A stretch of 64,000 nucleotides of DNA from positions 69,153,723 to 69,217,722 of the forward strand of contig OU015526.1 of NCBI GenBank assembly GCA_907165065.1, given 5' to 3'. Below are positions 37,401-49,894 of this stretch, one piece after another. The position numbers and the translations under genes were made by a program. Within the stretch, counting starts at the first letter, position 1. Each line of letters begins with the position of its first letter. Below the pieces are notes generated by a model. That model was given only the letters and a program-made list of their open reading frames with translations, ran no database searches and was not told where the DNA came from. This DNA is from Caprimulgus europaeus (taxonomy: Eukaryota > Chordata > Aves > Caprimulgiformes > Caprimulgidae).

Positions 37401-39513
37401 TAACCACCATTAGGCTTGTTCATCTTTTAGATGGGCGACGTCTAACAAATGCTTATAACTAATTACACTATTGATTACATAGGATTGAATTGTCTCCCTC
37501 TTGTGAAGATTAGATTAAAGGGGAATAAAGATCTCATCCCTCCCAAAAAAAGGAAATAAAATGCAGGTTTGGGGCATGTGCTGTGAGGAAAGCTGACCTT
37601 ATGCAAAAATACAACAGCTATATCTAGTGTTTAATGGACTGTTGTTCTGCTCTTACAATCAAAATTGTGTGCACAGCATTGTCTGTTGTAGCTGCATTTG
37701 CATATTAGAGGTCCTTCTGTTCCCTTCAAAGATTGTCACTCATGATTAGTCTGATAGCACTCCAGCATTAAGGATGGAAGACTGGCTATGGGAATACGTA
37801 GAAGTACATTTCAACTTTCTGGAAGAACAACAGCTTAGTTTGATATTTTTCTATACACAATTGGCTTGTGGTCACAGTAGAGGTAGTTGTTTAAGTAAGA
37901 AGATAGTGATCGGAGACCACAGGAAGATTATAACACTAAAGTGGCAGAAGAGAAGCTTTGGTGTAACATAGCAGAAGACTGGAATACCAATTAGCTTCTT
38001 TGCACATGTTCAAAAGTTATTTTGTCAAAAAATAGAATAACTTCTGTCTGGTGGAACAATAGAGAAAGGTGCAAGATTAATTGGTTCCTATCACTGAAGG
38101 CAAAGGACAAGATACCTATTACCGAACACAGCTCAAAGCCTTTTTCTGCTCTTTTATGCTCAGAATAGTAACCCTCATATAGATAATGCTACCTCTGAGT
38201 ACACAATACTTTTAAAAAATATTTTTTATGCTCTTTAGGATTCTTTCTTTCATATTGCTCTATATTTGCAAAGTACCTCACACTTAAAACAGGACCTTTG
38301 AAAACAATGGAAAATGATAGCCTGTCTCAAGTGATTACTTACCTAAGGTACGACTTGTTTAAGGGTATGTATCCTGGCCATATCAAAGAGGATGAAGAAT
38401 TATTTGGGGCATTTTCCTTTATTCTTTGAAGATGATTAGGGAAAAAAAAAACAACAAACTACAAAAGAACACATTCTTTGTAACAAACATTTAGTTAGAA
38501 ACGTACAACTCTCTGGAAAGCTGAAGGTTTGTCTCAGATGTTCTGTTTAATATTGTCAAGTCAAACTTAAGCAATTGTTAATCACTTGTATTTAGCTTTG
38601 AATAACACCATTTCTATTTCCTACATGAAAATAAGTTTGCACCCCTGAGAATCTACCTTTTAAGTTTTTCAGTCGGCCAAATAAGAAACATTGTCTGCTG
38701 CATAATACTAAAGTTACATCTTTCCAACAAGAAACAGTCTCCCTTTTGTAACAATTTCCCTTGACAATATTTATTGTAACTTCCATCAAATTTCTAAGCC
38801 CTAACATTAAATTTCTTTTTGTACTTGTCTGTATCTTGCAACAGTTAGTATACCATAGTGGTTTCCATATATCCATCATAACACAGTTAAATCATTGAGT
38901 GGCAAGGCACGGAGTTCACTGGCACAAGTTCTTGCAAATCAGAACATTTTGATGAGCAGCTCATGAGAGACAGTCGTCAGTTTATCTGGAATATGAAATA
39001 AGTAACATCAATTTGGCAAGATCCCGGATTTATCCTGTACAAACTTTTTAAATCAACTTGTGACACTATGGAAAATGTACCTAAAATACTGTTTTTCTGA
39101 TCACAAATTTGGTGCTTGATTCAAGGAACAGGGATGAAAAATAAATAAATCGCCCCTTCACACACGAACATTATTTTTTTTTTTCGTGCCTGTGTTATTA
39201 GGACCATAACATACGTATGAAAATAAAAATATTCTTCCTTTAAAAATAAATTTTAAGAGTGTTATTTTCATTTTGACAGTGAGAACTTCTGGCTCTACAG
39301 TGGCATGTGGATATGTGTCAGCCCAGAGGATATTTTTCCAGTAACACAGTGTTCTGAAAAAGGTATTCATGAACACATGAGCAATGAGCAAGTTCCGTTA
39401 GCTTCCCTTTTGATTGAGAAAACAACTGCAACAATTTATGTTCTCCTTTAAGTTCCTATTCCAAACACTGTCAGACTAACCACAGATTTGAATGGACTTT
39501 CTGTCTGTGGTAA
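31470..39513. other. Intergenic sequence, possible regulatory DNA, no gene seen
   Basis: The part at 31500-32340 is more complex and GC-balanced than its surroundings and could hold conserved non-coding sequence, but nothing in one sequence proves this. A-rich runs occur at 32984-33003, 33063-33101 and 35159-35175. A perfect 17-bp inverted repeat lies at 36770-36810 and is listed separately. Open frames are all under 100 codons. Confidence 0.5.
36770..36810. repeat. Perfect 17-bp inverted repeat with 7-nt loop
   Basis: The left arm 36770-36786 (ccatgtagactcaaatc) is exactly complementary to the right arm 36794-36810 (gatttgagtctacatgg), around the loop tttccat. Pairing does not continue beyond 17 bp, so it is shorter than a usual microRNA precursor. 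No terminator context exists. It may be a foldback made by a local template switch during replication. Confidence 0.95.
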
Positions 39514-40106
39514 ATCATAGATTCCTAGAATCATAGAATGGTTTGGGCTGGAAGGGACCTTAAAGATCATCTAGCTCCAACCCCCCTGCCATGAGCAGGG
39601 ACACCTTCGACTAGACCAGGTTGCTCAAAGCCTCATCCAGTCTGCCTTTGAAAACTTGCAGGGAGGAGGCATTCACTACTTCTTTGGACAACCTGTTCTG
39701 GTGTCTTCACAGTGAAGAATTTCTTCCTAATATCTAATCTAAACCTACCCTCTTTCAGCTTAAAGCCATTTCCACTTGTCCTGTCACTAACTGCACTTAA
39801 GAAAAGTCCCTCCTCAGCTTTCCTGTAGCCCCTTCAGGTATTGGAAGGCCGCTATAAGATCTCCCCGGAGCCTTCTCTTTTCCAGGCTGAACAGCCCCAA
39901 CTCTCTCAGCCTGTCCTCATAGCAGAGGTGCTCCAGCCCTCTGATCATCCTTGTGGCTTCCTCTGGACTCGCTCTAACTCGTCGATGTCTTTCTCTTGTT
40001 GGGTGCTCCAGAACTGGACACAGTACTCCAGGTGGGGCCTTATGAGAGCAGAGTAGAAGGGGAGAATCCCCTCCCTTAATCTGCTGGCCACGCTTCTCTT
40101 GATGCA
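39514..40106 (-). mobile_element. CR1 LINE, 5'-truncated, older subfamily
   Basis: On the minus strand it has the end of CR1 ORF2 (an [20 protein letters not shown] segment, then [20 protein letters not shown] and QYLKGLQES) and the tail ending with tagaatcatagaatggtttg read on the plus strand. The word tctagctccaaccc and the ccatgagcaggg motif group it with the 56.5 kb copy. Several indels break the frame. The 5' break is at gatgca/aatccc (40106). Confidence 0.95.
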
Positions 40107-43100
40107 AATCCCAAACCAAATCTAACATGATTTAAACATTTTTAGTTAAGAAACACTGTTATTGAGGAAATGAAAAAAAAAAAAAAAAAAAGAAGAAAGA
40201 GTAAAAGAGATCGTGTTTTGCAAAAAAGATCCTGAGGCATTGGGACATCTTTATAGTTTCTTTTTTTTTTTTTCTTTTTTTTTCCGTAGGGCTGGCATCT
40301 GCTGATTTGCTTAAGAAGTGTGTGTGAAGGGTGAGGAAAGTAAAAACAGATTAACAGTTATTAGGTGACTAGAAGGTGGCAGAACCAGAAGGATAGTAGA
40401 AAGCTGATGTAGAGCCAATGTATTTTCAAAAATCCCAGGGATGGGAATTCATACTCAGTAGACTCGTTCTGTTTCCACCCTTAAGGACTGCTGTAAGGAT
40501 GGAATAATGAAACAACAACCTATTTTCTAACTTAACACTTCAGTATAGCTTTCATAGCCAGCAGGCAAGGAAGCTCTCTTTGAGAAACATTTCTGATCTT
40601 TTTCCTATCCACCAGTGGTGGAAAATAAATGTCACTGGTGGAAGGTCTCCTATTTTATTTTGGCAGGGGTGATTCTGTTCCTTGTCACAAATAAGTCTAC
40701 AGATCACATTGCAGAACAAATGAATGTTTATTTTATTTTTTTTCCTCTTTCTGTGATCATTATTTTAAATGGAATGAGGCTTGAGTCTATCAGGCTAATG
40801 GAATAAAACTTCCACTTTCAAAACTTTGTTTTCCCCATCTCTTCCCCTGCACAGGAAACTTATTATGTGGCTTAATTAGAAACATATTTCTGGGATGGCA
40901 ATGTACAAGACATAATGTTAGCCAGCTGAGGAACAGAGACAGACTTCTTTGGAAATCTGCTATCTGATGAAACAACAAAGGTTTGGGAATGAATTATTCA
41001 AGACCATGCTCAAACTATTCAGGAACCCTGATATGAGGATTTAAAAAAACAAGCCTGGAATCTGTTTAGTGGATTTCTCCAACTTGGGTCTCTTGAGGTT
41101 TGATGAGCTCCCTATATGGGAGTAAGAGAGAAACACATTTTTATGATCTTGGGAATGGGAGGAAAGGGGATATTATAATTAATTATGTGCCAGCATTTCC
41201 ACCACTAATTCATATCTGCAGGGAAGGCTGTATCACAGTTACATTGACTCTGCATAGATGCATCTACCATAAACCCTAAATTTGACTTTGACACTATCTG
41301 TACTTTGAGCTAAGCATGTAAGAGAGTAACCATGCCTAGATGTTCTTTGTGACAAGAAAGAAACTCTTGTGTCGGTGGGTGTGTGTGCATGTGAATGTCA
41401 TCTACCAATGACAAACTCCAAGTTTCTTAGAAAAGCAAACATTTTCTGTAAAAAAAAAAAAAAAAAATCAAAAGTATTTTAATGGCAAAAAAAAAAGAGA
41501 GGAAATATCTAGATATAAGACATATACTATTAGATTTATAAATGATTCATATAACCAAGCCATTCAGAGCTTTGATATTAGCAGTTGAACTCTCTCTATT
41601 TCCACACAGACATACATGAACGCAGACATCTTTACAAGGACTAGGTTATAATGAACAATTACCACTCAGCTGTGAGCCCTAGGCAGAACTATTAACTCTG
41701 AAGTTTTGATTTATCCATCATTTATCCATATTAATAATTGCTTCACACAAATCAGTAGCTATTTTATGAAAATATAATATAAAATATATATAATCAGTTT
41801 AGAAATTTTATATCAGTCATTTGAACTATGTGTTTTTACTGCATCAACATGCCAGAAAGTTGAATAATTGATATTTGATTTCAGTTGCTACCTAAATTTT
41901 GAAAGCAGCTCTAAAGTAATTTAAAGATCAGCCTAATCACCCTTGTAAGAAGTAACTCAGCCTTCATCTCAACACGAGTAACATTGCTGTGTACAGAGAT
42001 ATTGTCTGTCAGCAGTGCCATTACCAATTCACACATTACTTGCTTATAAATGTTGTAAAGTGCTAGAAGATCCTATTCTTTTTACTTGTTATATTAGTCT
42101 GAGCTCATGGAGGCAATGGCAAGATGGAATCGTCAATACACAAAACTGGGACACAAAAAATTAAAGCGGGACTGAGGACTGTCTAATCTGAACAGAACTA
42201 GGTTTAAACCAATTTAAATCACTTCAAGCAAAGAATCTCACAAGGCACCTACTACTGAAGAGCAATGTATTCTTCATTTCTAACATTAGGTTTTGTTGTT
42301 TTTTCTGCCTTGCCAGGGTACAAGGACAAAGTCTCTGCTAAAATAACTATATTTTAGGATGGTAACAGCCAAATAAATTTGGCAGATGATCATCTTCGAA
42401 GTGGCTGAGAGAGGCAATTATGACCATGCTCTTCTGATATGACTCAATCTCATAGACGTTTGACTGGTCTCAATTGTATCACCACAGTTATTGCCTTCCC
42501 TTCATGGTATTGCTTGCACATGTTCATACTGATCTTATATCTTCTCTTAAGCTCTTCTTGTACATGTATACATTTAGAGACCATATAATGTAATTTTATA
42601 ACAGTAATGTATGTTATTGATAAGCATTTGGTGTCAAAAGAGTAGTGCTTGTTTTCAGCTGTCAAAAGAACAAAAATTATTAGACTGCTTATAAATATGT
42701 TGTTTTAATATATGGATGAGCCTAATCTAAAGCTCAATGGTATACAGTAACTTCTTCAATAAACAAGGCTGTAATACGGAGAGATTTTGGCATTTCATTT
42801 TGTGCTGTAAGTTGAATCAGCTGCCCTTGAAAATAAATGCCTGAGTGACTTAAAAGTCTCTGTCCTACAGAAAGTCAGTATGATCTGAGCTTCTCAGTCT
42901 CTTCTGAATATGAGATGTACTCTTCTAAGGCGCTGTAGGAAGTATTTTATGCCTACTAATTTCACAGACAATTTTGTGGAAATGATAATTAGGTAATGAA
43001 AACTTAATTACAAAATGTATGCTTTCATGTTAGATACTAAATTAAGCCTGTTGTTACTGGAAAATAACACAGAAATTTCATTAAAATAGCTTGGCTTTGA

Positions 43101-45401
43101 ATTAAGAGAGAGGATTGACAGTATTCTAACTTCGAGCATTTAAAACACACATGAACATTTGACCTAGCTACTAATAGATATGGTAGCATTTACATTTGAA
43201 TACTTGTTTGTGCTGAAGTTGTAATTGTTGTACAATTAAAAAGATTGCACATTAAAAAGATTGAAAATTCTCAGTTTTGTAATTCTCAAAGTAATTTGCA
43301 TCTGTAAAACCAATATTATAAATGTTGACTGGACCAACTTTATTTTTCCCCTTCAGTTAAAACCACTTTTCCCTTTTTCCCAAGGGTGAATCACTCCAAC
43401 AAATAATTAAAAAAAAAGGTTTACTAATCTAAAGGAGAATTGTCTTATGAAACACACTGTGCATATCTTTTGTCTTTTTAACATTAATTTTTCTAAGCTA
43501 GAAACATAGTGAAATATGCATGCAGGTTTTTTTTTTTATTTTCCTTTTTTATTTTTTAGGGGGTGGGGGTTTTTTTTTGTTGTTTTTTTTTTATCACTGG
43601 AGATGAGGAAATTTCTGCTTATTTGCTGTTCTGATTTTGAGACTCTAACAGTCATGATAGTTTCATAGCCTGTGAGGAGTTCTAGTAGTTTTTCCATGAA
43701 ATTTGTGTTAGAGTAGGTTAAGCCTGAAGGCAACTTTGACTCCTATAGCTGATTTAAGTACCCTGGGAACATCTCCTTTATGGGATGTGTGTGAGATGAT
43801 AGGCATAGAATTAAAAAAATAAGTTATGGAGCTTTGACTGGGCAAGTTCATACTGTGAAAGAGATCCGAATTGAAAAACAAGCAGTAAATGCAAAGGAGG
43901 AAATTCTCTAAGAGAAATGCAATTTAAAAAGCCTTTAAGAACCTAGGTTAGGAAAGACTGGTTTTAAAAACAGAATCTTGAGAAATCGTAGACTGAGAAG
44001 ACAAAGTAACTGCTGCTGAATCCAGAAGATCCTATTTTCCCCCTTTTGCTCTTGTTCTCATTACTGCTTTCGTAATAGTCTGTCTCACACTATACAAACT
44101 CAAGGAGTTCAAAGCAAGCTTTCAAATCTATAGCATACAGGGCCCCATTATTATAAAGCACAGTGCATTCATAGTGTCCATATTCATGAAGACTAGGTTT
44201 GAGTGCATTGTGTCAAATCATGAATGAGTCCACGCCACATCACAATACATTTAATAAGTATTTTTTATTTATATCACAAAATATATTTGGCTACAGGAAT
44301 TATATTAAAGCATGACGTTCATGACAATGGATGAATCTCTGCTCATTTAATTTCTCTGTGGTACTGAATAGTCTAACAGTATAGTCACTTGATGTAACTG
44401 TTCAAGTCTTGTCTGTTCCAACACTGCCTTTGCTATGATCATCTTCACATACATCTACCAGTGCAAGCAAGCCACAAGGTCTACTGCTGACTAAACAAGG
44501 ACGTCTGGAAGCAGGAAAATCTGCCATTAGCTTTCCCCTATACATTATCCTTTAAACTATTTTAAATGGCATCCACCATCCTCTATAGTTAGAGTAAAAG
44601 TGGCCTGAGTTTTGCATGTCAAGTAGATACTCAACCTTAGAAGGCCTTTCTGCATTGCATGAAGTGGTAGTTCATGCATCCTGTTTTCAAAGTGGAGGTG
44701 GCCACAGTTCTTACTGTTTTACCTTCTTGATTCTACCTAACCCGTGTCAGTTGCTGAGCAGTGAGTCCCATGGACTTTGGTTAGAAATATAGCAAACAGA
44801 AGGGATGCTCTCTATGGTTTATGCTTTCCATAGTTTAAATACTACATGAGCTACAACCAAATGAGTCTTACCATCTTTATTTTAATTATGTGAAATTAAA
44901 TGTTCTATCAGAATTCCCTACAGTATTTCTCCAAATGATTCTCCTTCCATTAGTGTAATGACTTTGCTAATTTTCTGGAGAGACAAAATCAAAATAAAAA
45001 ACAAAGAACCAAATCAAAGAGCTAAGTAAATAAATAAGGCCAGTCAGAGAGATAATCTTTGCTTTATGCATATCAACAATAGGAATAATTTATGCTTGGA
45101 ATGATAGTTATCAAATTTTGCATCTTTTATTAAAGGAATTATCAACATAGCAGTGATAATCTCTGCAGTCCATATTATGTTTCTCATTGTAGTGAAATAT
45201 TGCAAAGTATAATGAAGGGAAGTGGATATACTGATAGGTTTTTGTTTGAAGTTGCACCTGTGTGAGTATCTTCAGCTATCCTGGCCCAATGTAATATGAC
45301 TGAACTGGAAGGATTTCCTAAAATAGGAATTTAATGTTAATTTAATTATGACCTCTGCAATTGACAAAAAGATCATTGCTTACCGCAAGTCAACAGAATG
45401 A
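40107..45401. other. AT-rich intergenic sequence, no gene seen
   Basis: Homopolymer and A-rich runs occur near 40171-40190, 41451-41467 and 41488-41498, with T/G-rich low complexity at 43527-43593. No interspersed repeat, RNA gene or protein-like frame is recognised. Confidence 0.55.
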
Positions 45402-45446
45402 GAGATGTAGAAGTAGTAGAGACTTCTACTACAGTAGAGATGCAGA
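45402..45446. repeat. Small hairpin flanked by a direct repeat
   Basis: gtagtaga (45413-45420) and tctactac (45425-45432) pair perfectly around a 4-base loop. An imperfect direct repeat, agagatgtagaag and agagatgcagaag, sits on either side. The arrangement looks like a local duplication with inversion. Confidence 0.75.
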
Positions 45447-46520
45447 AGCCCTGTGACCTATCCTACAAGAAGTATCTTAGCAGAAGAGCAAGACATCAGG
45501 TTTAAGCAAAATGTTGCCCCTGTGGCAGAGTTAGAACAAAGCATACCCAGCATATGGCACTTACCCCTCTGTCCTGGACTGTTTAGAGAGAGAAAACAGG
45601 ATTGCCACACCAAAGCACTCTACCTGGGTCCTCTGTGCCCCAAATAAACATAGCAAAACTTTTCTTTGTGTCCGAGGAATAAAGCACATGCAGCATGCTA
45701 TGGCAGTGCTATGAAAGAGACCCTGAATCCTCCCTCCAAGCAGCTTCATGTAAATCTGGGACCAGGGTACTATGATTTAGCCTAAACTCTGAGCTTTTAT
45801 TACATATTGAACCTGGTGACATTGAGAAAAAATGCAATGTCATATTCATCCCCTGTGCATTGATAGAAACTGATAGGCATGCATTAGTCTTGACAGCAGG
45901 CAGTGAATAACTGAAAGCTGCGTGCAAAAAAGTTGAATCGTTGCCACAGATTAAGTAGATGCCATGCATAGATTGATAGCTACATAGATTTTTCTTTTTA
46001 AGGAACAAAAAAACAACAACAAAAATGTGGCTTACCCATGTGTGTGGGATGAATTGGTGACAGAAGCCAGCTTAAAATGAAAATTAAAAAAAAAGAACAA
46101 CGCAGAACTTTGAAAGTTCCCATGTTTGTACATGTCAAATCTTGACATCTTTCCCTTGAAAGGCTGGCTTATTTTATAATACATCTACGGACAATGTCTC
46201 TGCACTTTTAGGAATACTGATGAGACATCTGAGAGTTAAAACAATAGCTCTTGAGGTGGGACTGCAAATATTTTGTTTTATTATTTTTACTTGTGAGGGG
46301 GAAGGCTAGCATAAAGCTGTTAAAGAAAACTAACTCATGTACAGAAACAAAATGATTTTTTTCTTTTATAAAGACACGTTCTGACCTGAGTGAAATCAAT
46401 AAAAGAGGAAACTCGATGGTTTTGAAGTACTGGCTTCTTCCCTGGGTACAATGGAATCTGCAGGGAGAGGAGACACTTCTCCCATGGCAGTGATTGAGCA
46501 ATAGCTGTGCAAGCAGAGAC
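45447..46520. other. Intergenic sequence, no gene seen
   Basis: No repeat family or coding signature is recognised. The minus-strand frame reaching 46789 is partly the antisense of the CR1 that follows. Confidence 0.5.
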
Positions 46521-46822
46521 AGACTTTTTAGCAGGGCCTGTTGCATTAGGACAAGGGATACTGGTTTTAAACTAAAAGAGAGTAGATTTAGACTAGATAT
46601 AAGGAAGAAATTTTTTACAATGAAGGTGATGAAACACTGGAACAGGTTGCCCAGAGAGGTGGTAGACGCGCCATCCCTGGAAACGTTCAAGGTCAGGTTG
46701 GATGGGGCTCTGAGCAACCTGGTATGGTTGAATATGTCCCTGCTCACTGCAGGGGTTTGAACTAGATGACCTTTAAAGGTCCCTTCCAACCCAAACCATT
46801 CTGTGATCCTATGATTCTATGA
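46521..46822 (+). mobile_element. CR1 LINE 3' fragment
   Basis: The last residues of CR1 ORF2 are readable (LRQ-type 'RTRDTGFKLKESRFRLDIRK' then KFFTMKV and [20 protein letters not shown]), with the 3' tail ggtttgaactagatgacctt and the terminus attctgtgatcctatgattctatga. It is 5'-truncated near 46521. Its codon differences place it apart from the young copies. Confidence 0.93.
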
Positions 46823-49627
46823 AATCTTTAATCCTGTTCTTTTGCCATTTTCTCCTTTGAAAGAGTGATGTGGAAAGCACGCTACCCTCAAACATGAAGA
46901 CCAGAATGGCCAGAAATTACTTTTCCTTGCTCTATTTGCATATGTTGAGTTGATGACACAAAATTTTTCTCACTTTTAATAGGTTTATGTCGATTTGTTA
47001 CAGATACCTTTTCCAACCTTGAACCCTTCGTCCTCTTGCTATAAATACCTGGCAAAGTCACACCAAAATGAAACGGAAGTAAGTCCTAACATCTCCCCTT
47101 ATTACTCCATAAGGGAGTGTAAGGGGGATCCTGATCATGTAAGGGGCATAAGCCTGCTGGGAGATAAAAATGTAGCATGGTACTTTTAGCAGCAGATCCT
47201 CAAAGGAAATGTGGTGCATCAGCTTCTGTATTGATGTCCCTGCAACTAAAATGAAAAGGAAGCGTAGGACAAGGGTATATATAACAAGCATAAGAGAGTC
47301 ACAAGAGGCTTTATGTATGGACATAGCAAGCTCCTGATCTGTCTGCAGAGTTGGGTGTACCAGAGACCTGCTTGGTCTCAGGCTCTGGGTGTGGGGTGGT
47401 ACTGTGCTGGCATCCGTGGCATTTTGCATCTCTTGGATTCTGAGAGGAGATGCAGCAGCGAGTGGCAAACTGAACATACCATGCTCATGTCTGTGTTGGT
47501 GGCACAGTGAACATGCCATGTGGAAACAACATGCCTGAAAACTCCCCAGGAACTTTTTACCTCCTGTGTGTGCAGAGGGACACTGTGATTCTGACCTGTG
47601 GAGTAGAAAGAACGTAAGATACAGCAGTCTGCAAACCATCTGTGGGATGTTTGCTTATGGTCCACAAGGAGCTAACTGATTACATGATGCTATCTCGTCC
47701 TTTTGTTTCTAACTGGGAAAAACAAAAGGAATGAAAGGAATAATTAATATAAGGCATAAAACTGGACAGGCATCCAAAAACATAAACACATGCTGCACTA
47801 CAATACTGGGAAACATCCTCATTTAACATATTGCTACGTATTTTTATGCACTGTCAAGTTGGCCCATTTATACATATACACATACAGATAATTTTATTTC
47901 CCAGATATGGAGTTGTTGTAGATGCCATGACATTGCCATACTGTTACAGTTCCCAAAGGTTTTAAACAGAGACTGTAGGTTTAACAAGCACGTGAAATAC
48001 ATCAAATAAAAGAGTTTACACCAGCAAGAGGCTTACAGCTTGCCTAAGGCAACAGGTACACTCCAGCAGGGAGGTTAGGATTTGGGGAGGGACTCTTTCT
48101 CTCTGGAAAGGTCTCCTGGGTTAGAAATAGTCTGGATTACTTCAGTTGAGAATTATGTCTCCCAGGTACAGCTGAGATGAGAGTTAGAATTGTCCCTAGA
48201 CCGTGTCCATCAATAACTCTGGGTGACAAGATGCTCAGCTTTAATTTAATTGCATGTTCTTAATTGAGTTCCTATTTGTAATTACAGCTCTACATTTTAA
48301 TAGAGATGTTTTTGATAAGCTATTTTCTTTCCTGAAGGAAGATCTCTAAACTGTGCAAAAATCAGTACTCTTATTAATTTGACAGTGAGGGATGTATAAT
48401 GAAATATAGTTAGCATTTCTATTTTTTTATTATTATTTGTTCATCTTGTGATCTAATCTAGCCCACAAAGCTGCTACAGAACTTACCTTTTTAATATATT
48501 TTTGTTTGTAATCAATTAGACATGTATGATAGCTACAAAATTTGCACGGAAAGAATTCCTTTAAAGGTAAATCCTTCTTTTACTTCAGATTTAAAAAAAA
48601 AAAAAAATAATTAAATTGAGACTCAGATGAATATTTGAATTTTGTTATTATTTTTAACCCAAACTGTGTAATCTTTTTTAGTTTTCCAGAGCTGAGGAGG
48701 TTAACATTTTGTGACTTATCACTCTTTATGAACACTATATTTAATAAAGATCTAGAATATACAGATATATGTAGTTTTGGAGCATGAAGTGGTGTTTGAA
48801 ATGTCTGAAGTGGTGTTTGAACTCCATGGCTCTTTGAATGGGTAAAAGAGGTGGCTAACTAAGTTAGAAGGAACTTGTTAATCTAGAAAAGTATACCATA
48901 TTGCCAACCTGAACCATTGCCTTTAGAGACACACATGAGAAAGGGGATTTGTACTGAAACCTCAAACTATAGAGTTTGTTATGAGTTGCACTGCTAACAT
49001 TTTCAATTATATCAAAATTAAATTTTAGAGATTAGGTCACCAAACTGAACCAGATTTAACCATATCTGACATTTCAAGGTCTCACTGTGTTTACTGTGAT
49101 TTAAGAAGAATCGGTGCTGAAACTGGTCGTGATGAACTCCACAACACAGTAATAAAAGCAAGTAGTTTCCAAATTTACAAATGGCCCATATTTGTATTAT
49201 GTCACCTTAAAACTTTTGATACTCCCATGATCATTCCCCATAATATATAAAAACTGGAAAGAGTTTTCCTTAATAAAAATACAGGTATTTATTTACCTAA
49301 TATGTCTGTCTTAAGAATTTATATGTATACAAGATGTTAGAAATATAATGTTGCTTGTCTTTTTTGGAAGAATGAAGTAATACATGATTTTTAAGGTATG
49401 GTTATGTCTGATGGGAGGGGATTGTTTTGCTTTAGGGTTTTTTTCCCACTGTCTGCTGATTTGTTACTTCTTCACTTTGGATTTTGAACCTGCTGTTTCC
49501 TAAAAGATTGACAGGTGCTTAATTTTGGTTAAAAGTTAGGACCAAGAATGACAGCAGTTTGTTCAGATTAGATTTTTCACACCATATGTTGTGAAACTTT
49601 GCACCAAATTCCCTTTTACTGTGGCAA
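46823..49627. other. Intergenic sequence with one long unexplained open frame
   Basis: A 193-codon minus-strand frame (47058-47639) has no recognisable domain. A 21-bp-period duplication of tgaagtggtgtttgaa lies at 48785-48821. Around 48236-48310 there is an ATTA/TAAT-rich stretch (homeodomain-type core sites) with the look of a conserved element. This last point is a guess. Confidence 0.4.
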
Positions 49628-49890
49628 GTGTCAGGGCCTGAGGGACACCAGTAGGTGTTAATGGCCCTAACTAGCCTCACATGGGGCCCCCACCCACAGC
49701 CCTGGCCATTGGTCTGGAGACCTATTTAACCTCCAGCTCTTTTTCTAAGCTGCTCTTTGGTTTTCCTGGACCTTATCTCTATCTTTTCTTCTTGCCTTTC
49801 TCCAATCCTTGCTTTCTGGAGGGTCAATGGGGCATGCTGTCTACTGGCTTCCTAGAGGAACTGCCCTGTGCTTGTGGCCACCTGAAAGCA
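49628..49890 (+). mobile_element. Unidentified interspersed repeat, LTR-like (copy B)
   Basis: It begins tgtcagggcctgagggacac and within the first 60 bases contains the aatggccctaactagcctca word, which matches copy A at 9.70 kb with few differences. The sequence is GC-rich against an AT-rich left flank. It also contains ctatttaacctccag, a possible TATA-like element as in an LTR promoter. It ends close to the 3' terminus of the minus-strand CR1 at 49895. The TG start and promoter-like word support an LTR, but no CA end or target duplication was established. Confidence 0.45.
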
Positions 49891-49894
49891 GGTA

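Noticed and set aside
46208..46789. 193-codon minus-strand frame
   Set aside because: Its first third is the antisense of the plus-strand CR1 at 46521-46822 and the rest has no domain.
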